This document shows positions 18,981 through 20,620 of a DNA stretch of 20,620 bases, piece after piece. Every line of letters starts with the position of its first letter. Within the stretch, counting starts at the first letter, position 1. A program made the translations under genes and the position numbers. This DNA is from a virus: the IMG/VR virus record IMGVR_UViG_3300028844_003364, positions 1-20,620 of that record. The stretch is one strand, 5' to 3'. The notes below the pieces were generated by a model. The model worked only from the letters and a program-made list of their open reading frames with translations. It made no database searches and had not been told where the DNA came from.

Positions 18981-20620
18981 GTTGTGAGCGCCTGTAGTTC
19001 AGCGTCAGTCTTTCTGACGTTCCAGTATTTGATGGAGTGCATGTGTCTATTGATTTGGTTTTGGGTCGCGGAGTTCAACTCGAAGGTAAGCATACCCGTG
19101 GGGAGTGTCACAGACGTGTCAGCGGTAGCTGTCGTACCGTCTATTGCTATATTCGTATCGTTTGGTGCGATCCTAATAGCCATCTTGTGGGTCGCCATAT
19201 CCGTGTTGTCTGTTGCTACGGATAACCCAGCTTGGCTTACCCCCCCAGCCCTTACGACAAGACCATAAGAAGACCCGCCTTCAGCGCGGATATAGTCGTC
19301 ATTCGTATTAGCATCCAGTCTAAAGAAATACTTACCACTTGCACTTGCGCCATCACCATCATGATAAAAAGTCCCCCCGACACTCTCGTCATACCAAGAA
19401 ACATCAGTGGTGTTGTAATAATCAGCGTTAACCGTCACGGCACTCGCGGCAGTCTCTACCGGATAGTACCAGTTTGAGGACTTCCACAGGCTTGGCATGT
19501 CTACAACTATGGAGCCTGTGGTGGCAGTTGTGCCGCCGAAGACGCTGGATACCGCAGGGTACAGATTAAATGATAGAGTGGTATTGCCTAGCGAGTTATT
19601 GGTGGATGACACAACAACCCCCCACCAAAGGCCAAGGTCTAGGACTTCAGCAGATGTTACCGCTGTTTCCGTGCGAACAGTATGCACACCAGTTTTCGTG
19701 TTAAGCTGAACATAGGAATCTATGGCTGTCCCGCCAGCGTACTTCAGCTGGATTTCAGGAAAGCGGGTTTCGTCGGTGTCCTTGAGTATAGGTATCAAGC
19801 AGGTGTGTGTAAGGCTGTCGTCAGATACGGTAAAATTCTGCCCGAAGTATTCGTCCCCACCCCCATCATCGTCGCCTAGCGTCCATGCCTTATTGTCTAC
19901 ACCATCAATACCCGTTTGGTCCTGCACCTCCGTGGGAGTGCCCGATTGCGTCCAAGTCGTCGTAAAGTCCCTATTCTGCAACAACAGATTAGTATGCGCC
20001 TCATTAATCAACAGACCCAATGGCTCGTTGGAGTTCGCGGGGTCGTGGTCAAAGGCGGGGGTGTCGTAGACCGCTGCAGAGGTTGTGGGGACGTAGGTGG
20101 GGTCTGCGGGGCTTAAGTAGGTGTGTACGTTCTGGAGGTAAAAGGCAACCTCGTCATTGGTGCTGTTATATGTGTCGTCTATCTGATCTACTTCCGATGC
20201 TTGGAAAGCGAGGAATGAGCCGTCCGAAGCCAGATCGACAAAACATTCATACCACCCATCACCCAGTGATGTGATTGACCGATCATTCACGTTTGTCGCT
20301 GTGGAACCAAGGGTGCCATTCTGTATATCAAACACCGTGCCACTAGAATTTGCTTTAATGATCACATATTGCTTATTTGCGTACTTCAGCCTAACGCGGA
20401 TGCCGTTATCACTTCCGTTGACTATGGCGTTATTCTGCTTGATACGCACTCTTGTAGACGCAGTGCCATCCTCAATAAGCGACCACGCATCAGTCCCGCC
20501 GTCTGCATCGCTAATGCCTGTAGCAACCGATGAGCTATCTAGTACCCAGCCACTAGAGAAAGTGTTGGAGTACTTAGACAGATTATGCGCCGTCAGCACC
20601 AGATTACCCGATGCGTCGAA
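18977..20620 (-). CDS. Tail fibre / lectin-like surface protein (5' end missing)
   Basis: At least 547 residues, open to the right edge of the window. A GTG at 20599 is in frame but the reading frame continues upstream (FDASGNLVLTAHN), so the true start lies outside. The protein is rich in Thr, Ser, Asp and Gly with few charged helices. It has repeated jelly-roll-like segments with LLINEAHTNLLLQNRDFTTTW, a phrase typical of phage receptor-binding proteins. The C-terminus, IKYWNVRKTDAELQAL, is typical of concanavalin A/LamG-like domains. The role would be host-surface glycan recognition. It leads the visible part of the leftward structural operon. Confidence 0.78.
   Translation of the reverse strand, partial: FDASGNLVLTAHNLSKYSNTFSSGWVLDSSSVATGISDADGGTDAWSLIEDGTASTRVRIKQNNAIVNGSDNGIRVRLKYANKQYVIIKANSSGTVFDIQNGTLGSTATNVNDRSITSLGDGWYECFVDLASDGSFLAFQASEVDQIDDTYNSTNDEVAFYLQNVHTYLSPADPTYVPTTSAAVYDTPAFDHDPANSNEPLGLLINEAHTNLLLQNRDFTTTWTQSGTPTEVQDQTGIDGVDNKAWTLGDDDGGGDEYFGQNFTVSDDSLTHTCLIPILKDTDETRFPEIQLKYAGGTAIDSYVQLNTKTGVHTVRTETAVTSAEVLDLGLWWGVVVSSTNNSLGNTTLSFNLYPAVSSVFGGTTATTGSIVVDMPSLWKSSNWYYPVETAASAVTVNADYYNTTDVSWYDESVGGTFYHDGDGASASGKYFFRLDANTNDDYIRAEGGSSYGLVVRAGGVSQAGLSVATDNTDMATHKMAIRIAPNDTNIAIDGTTATADTSVTLPTGMLTFELNSATQNQINRHMHSIKYWNVRKTDAELQALTT

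Noticed and set aside
19232-20274. Several plus-strand open frames opposite the tail-protein gene
   Set aside because: They are shadows of a long minus-strand gene with strong codon structure, and lack ribosome sites and recognisable domains.
1-20620. tRNA or rRNA genes
   Set aside because: I saw no cloverleaf with T-loop and acceptor end, and no rRNA sequence, on either strand. A covariance search was not possible.

Overview
The window reads as part of a tailed double-stranded DNA bacteriophage genome, most likely a marine T7-like podovirus of the SIO1/cobavirus type (now Zobellviridae). This placement is inferred from gene content and was not tested by a database search. The supporting genes are a T7-type primase-helicase, a family A DNA polymerase with 3'-5' exonuclease, a T7-lysozyme-type amidase, an SSB with an acidic tail, a Cas4/RecB-like exonuclease, ThyX, dCMP deaminase, a B12-dependent (class II) ribonucleotide reductase and a DUF3310 protein. 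No phage RNA polymerase is visible here. Instead there are near-perfect host sigma70-type promoters, so transcription probably depends on host RNA polymerase. A tyrosine integrase suggests a temperate phage or a recent temperate ancestor.

Layout. Positions 1-646 are a non-coding, AT-rich control region with two families of direct repeats and two leftward consensus promoters pointing off the left edge. Positions 647-3433 hold accessory genes: a cytosine-methyltransferase-like protein, a protein built from 44 hexapeptide repeats, and very small ORFs. Positions 3435-8299 hold thyX, integrase, amidase, an HNH endonuclease, primase-helicase and dCMP deaminase. Positions 8410-12864 hold DNA polymerase, SSB and two PD-(D/E)XK nucleases, and end at a rho-independent terminator. 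Positions 12960-15074 hold nrdJ, interrupted by a 134-residue mini-intein and followed by an HNH gene bracketed by a perfect 38-bp repeat of the nrdJ 3' end. Positions 15551-17207 hold small genes, DUF3310 and a 2OG-Fe(II) oxygenase-like protein. From 17227 to the right edge all genes run leftward: a partial lectin-like tail protein, a hypothetical protein, a lipoprotein with an HExxH motif, a membrane-anchored PAS protein and an HNH protein. The two arms converge at about 17.2 kb.

How the genes fit together. ThyX, dCMP deaminase, NrdJ and DUF3310 would supply dNTPs. The helicase-primase, polymerase, SSB and nucleases form a T7-style replication and recombination module. Most genes on the right-going strand are translationally coupled (ATGA overlaps or 8-nt overlaps), with reinitiating promoters at about 3.4, 4.75, 7.1, 10.35, 12.9 and 15.6 kb. 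The most unusual structures are the nrdJ locus, with an intein at the radical cysteine and an HNH cassette carrying its own copy of the nrdJ end, and the repeat arrays and leftward promoters of the control region.
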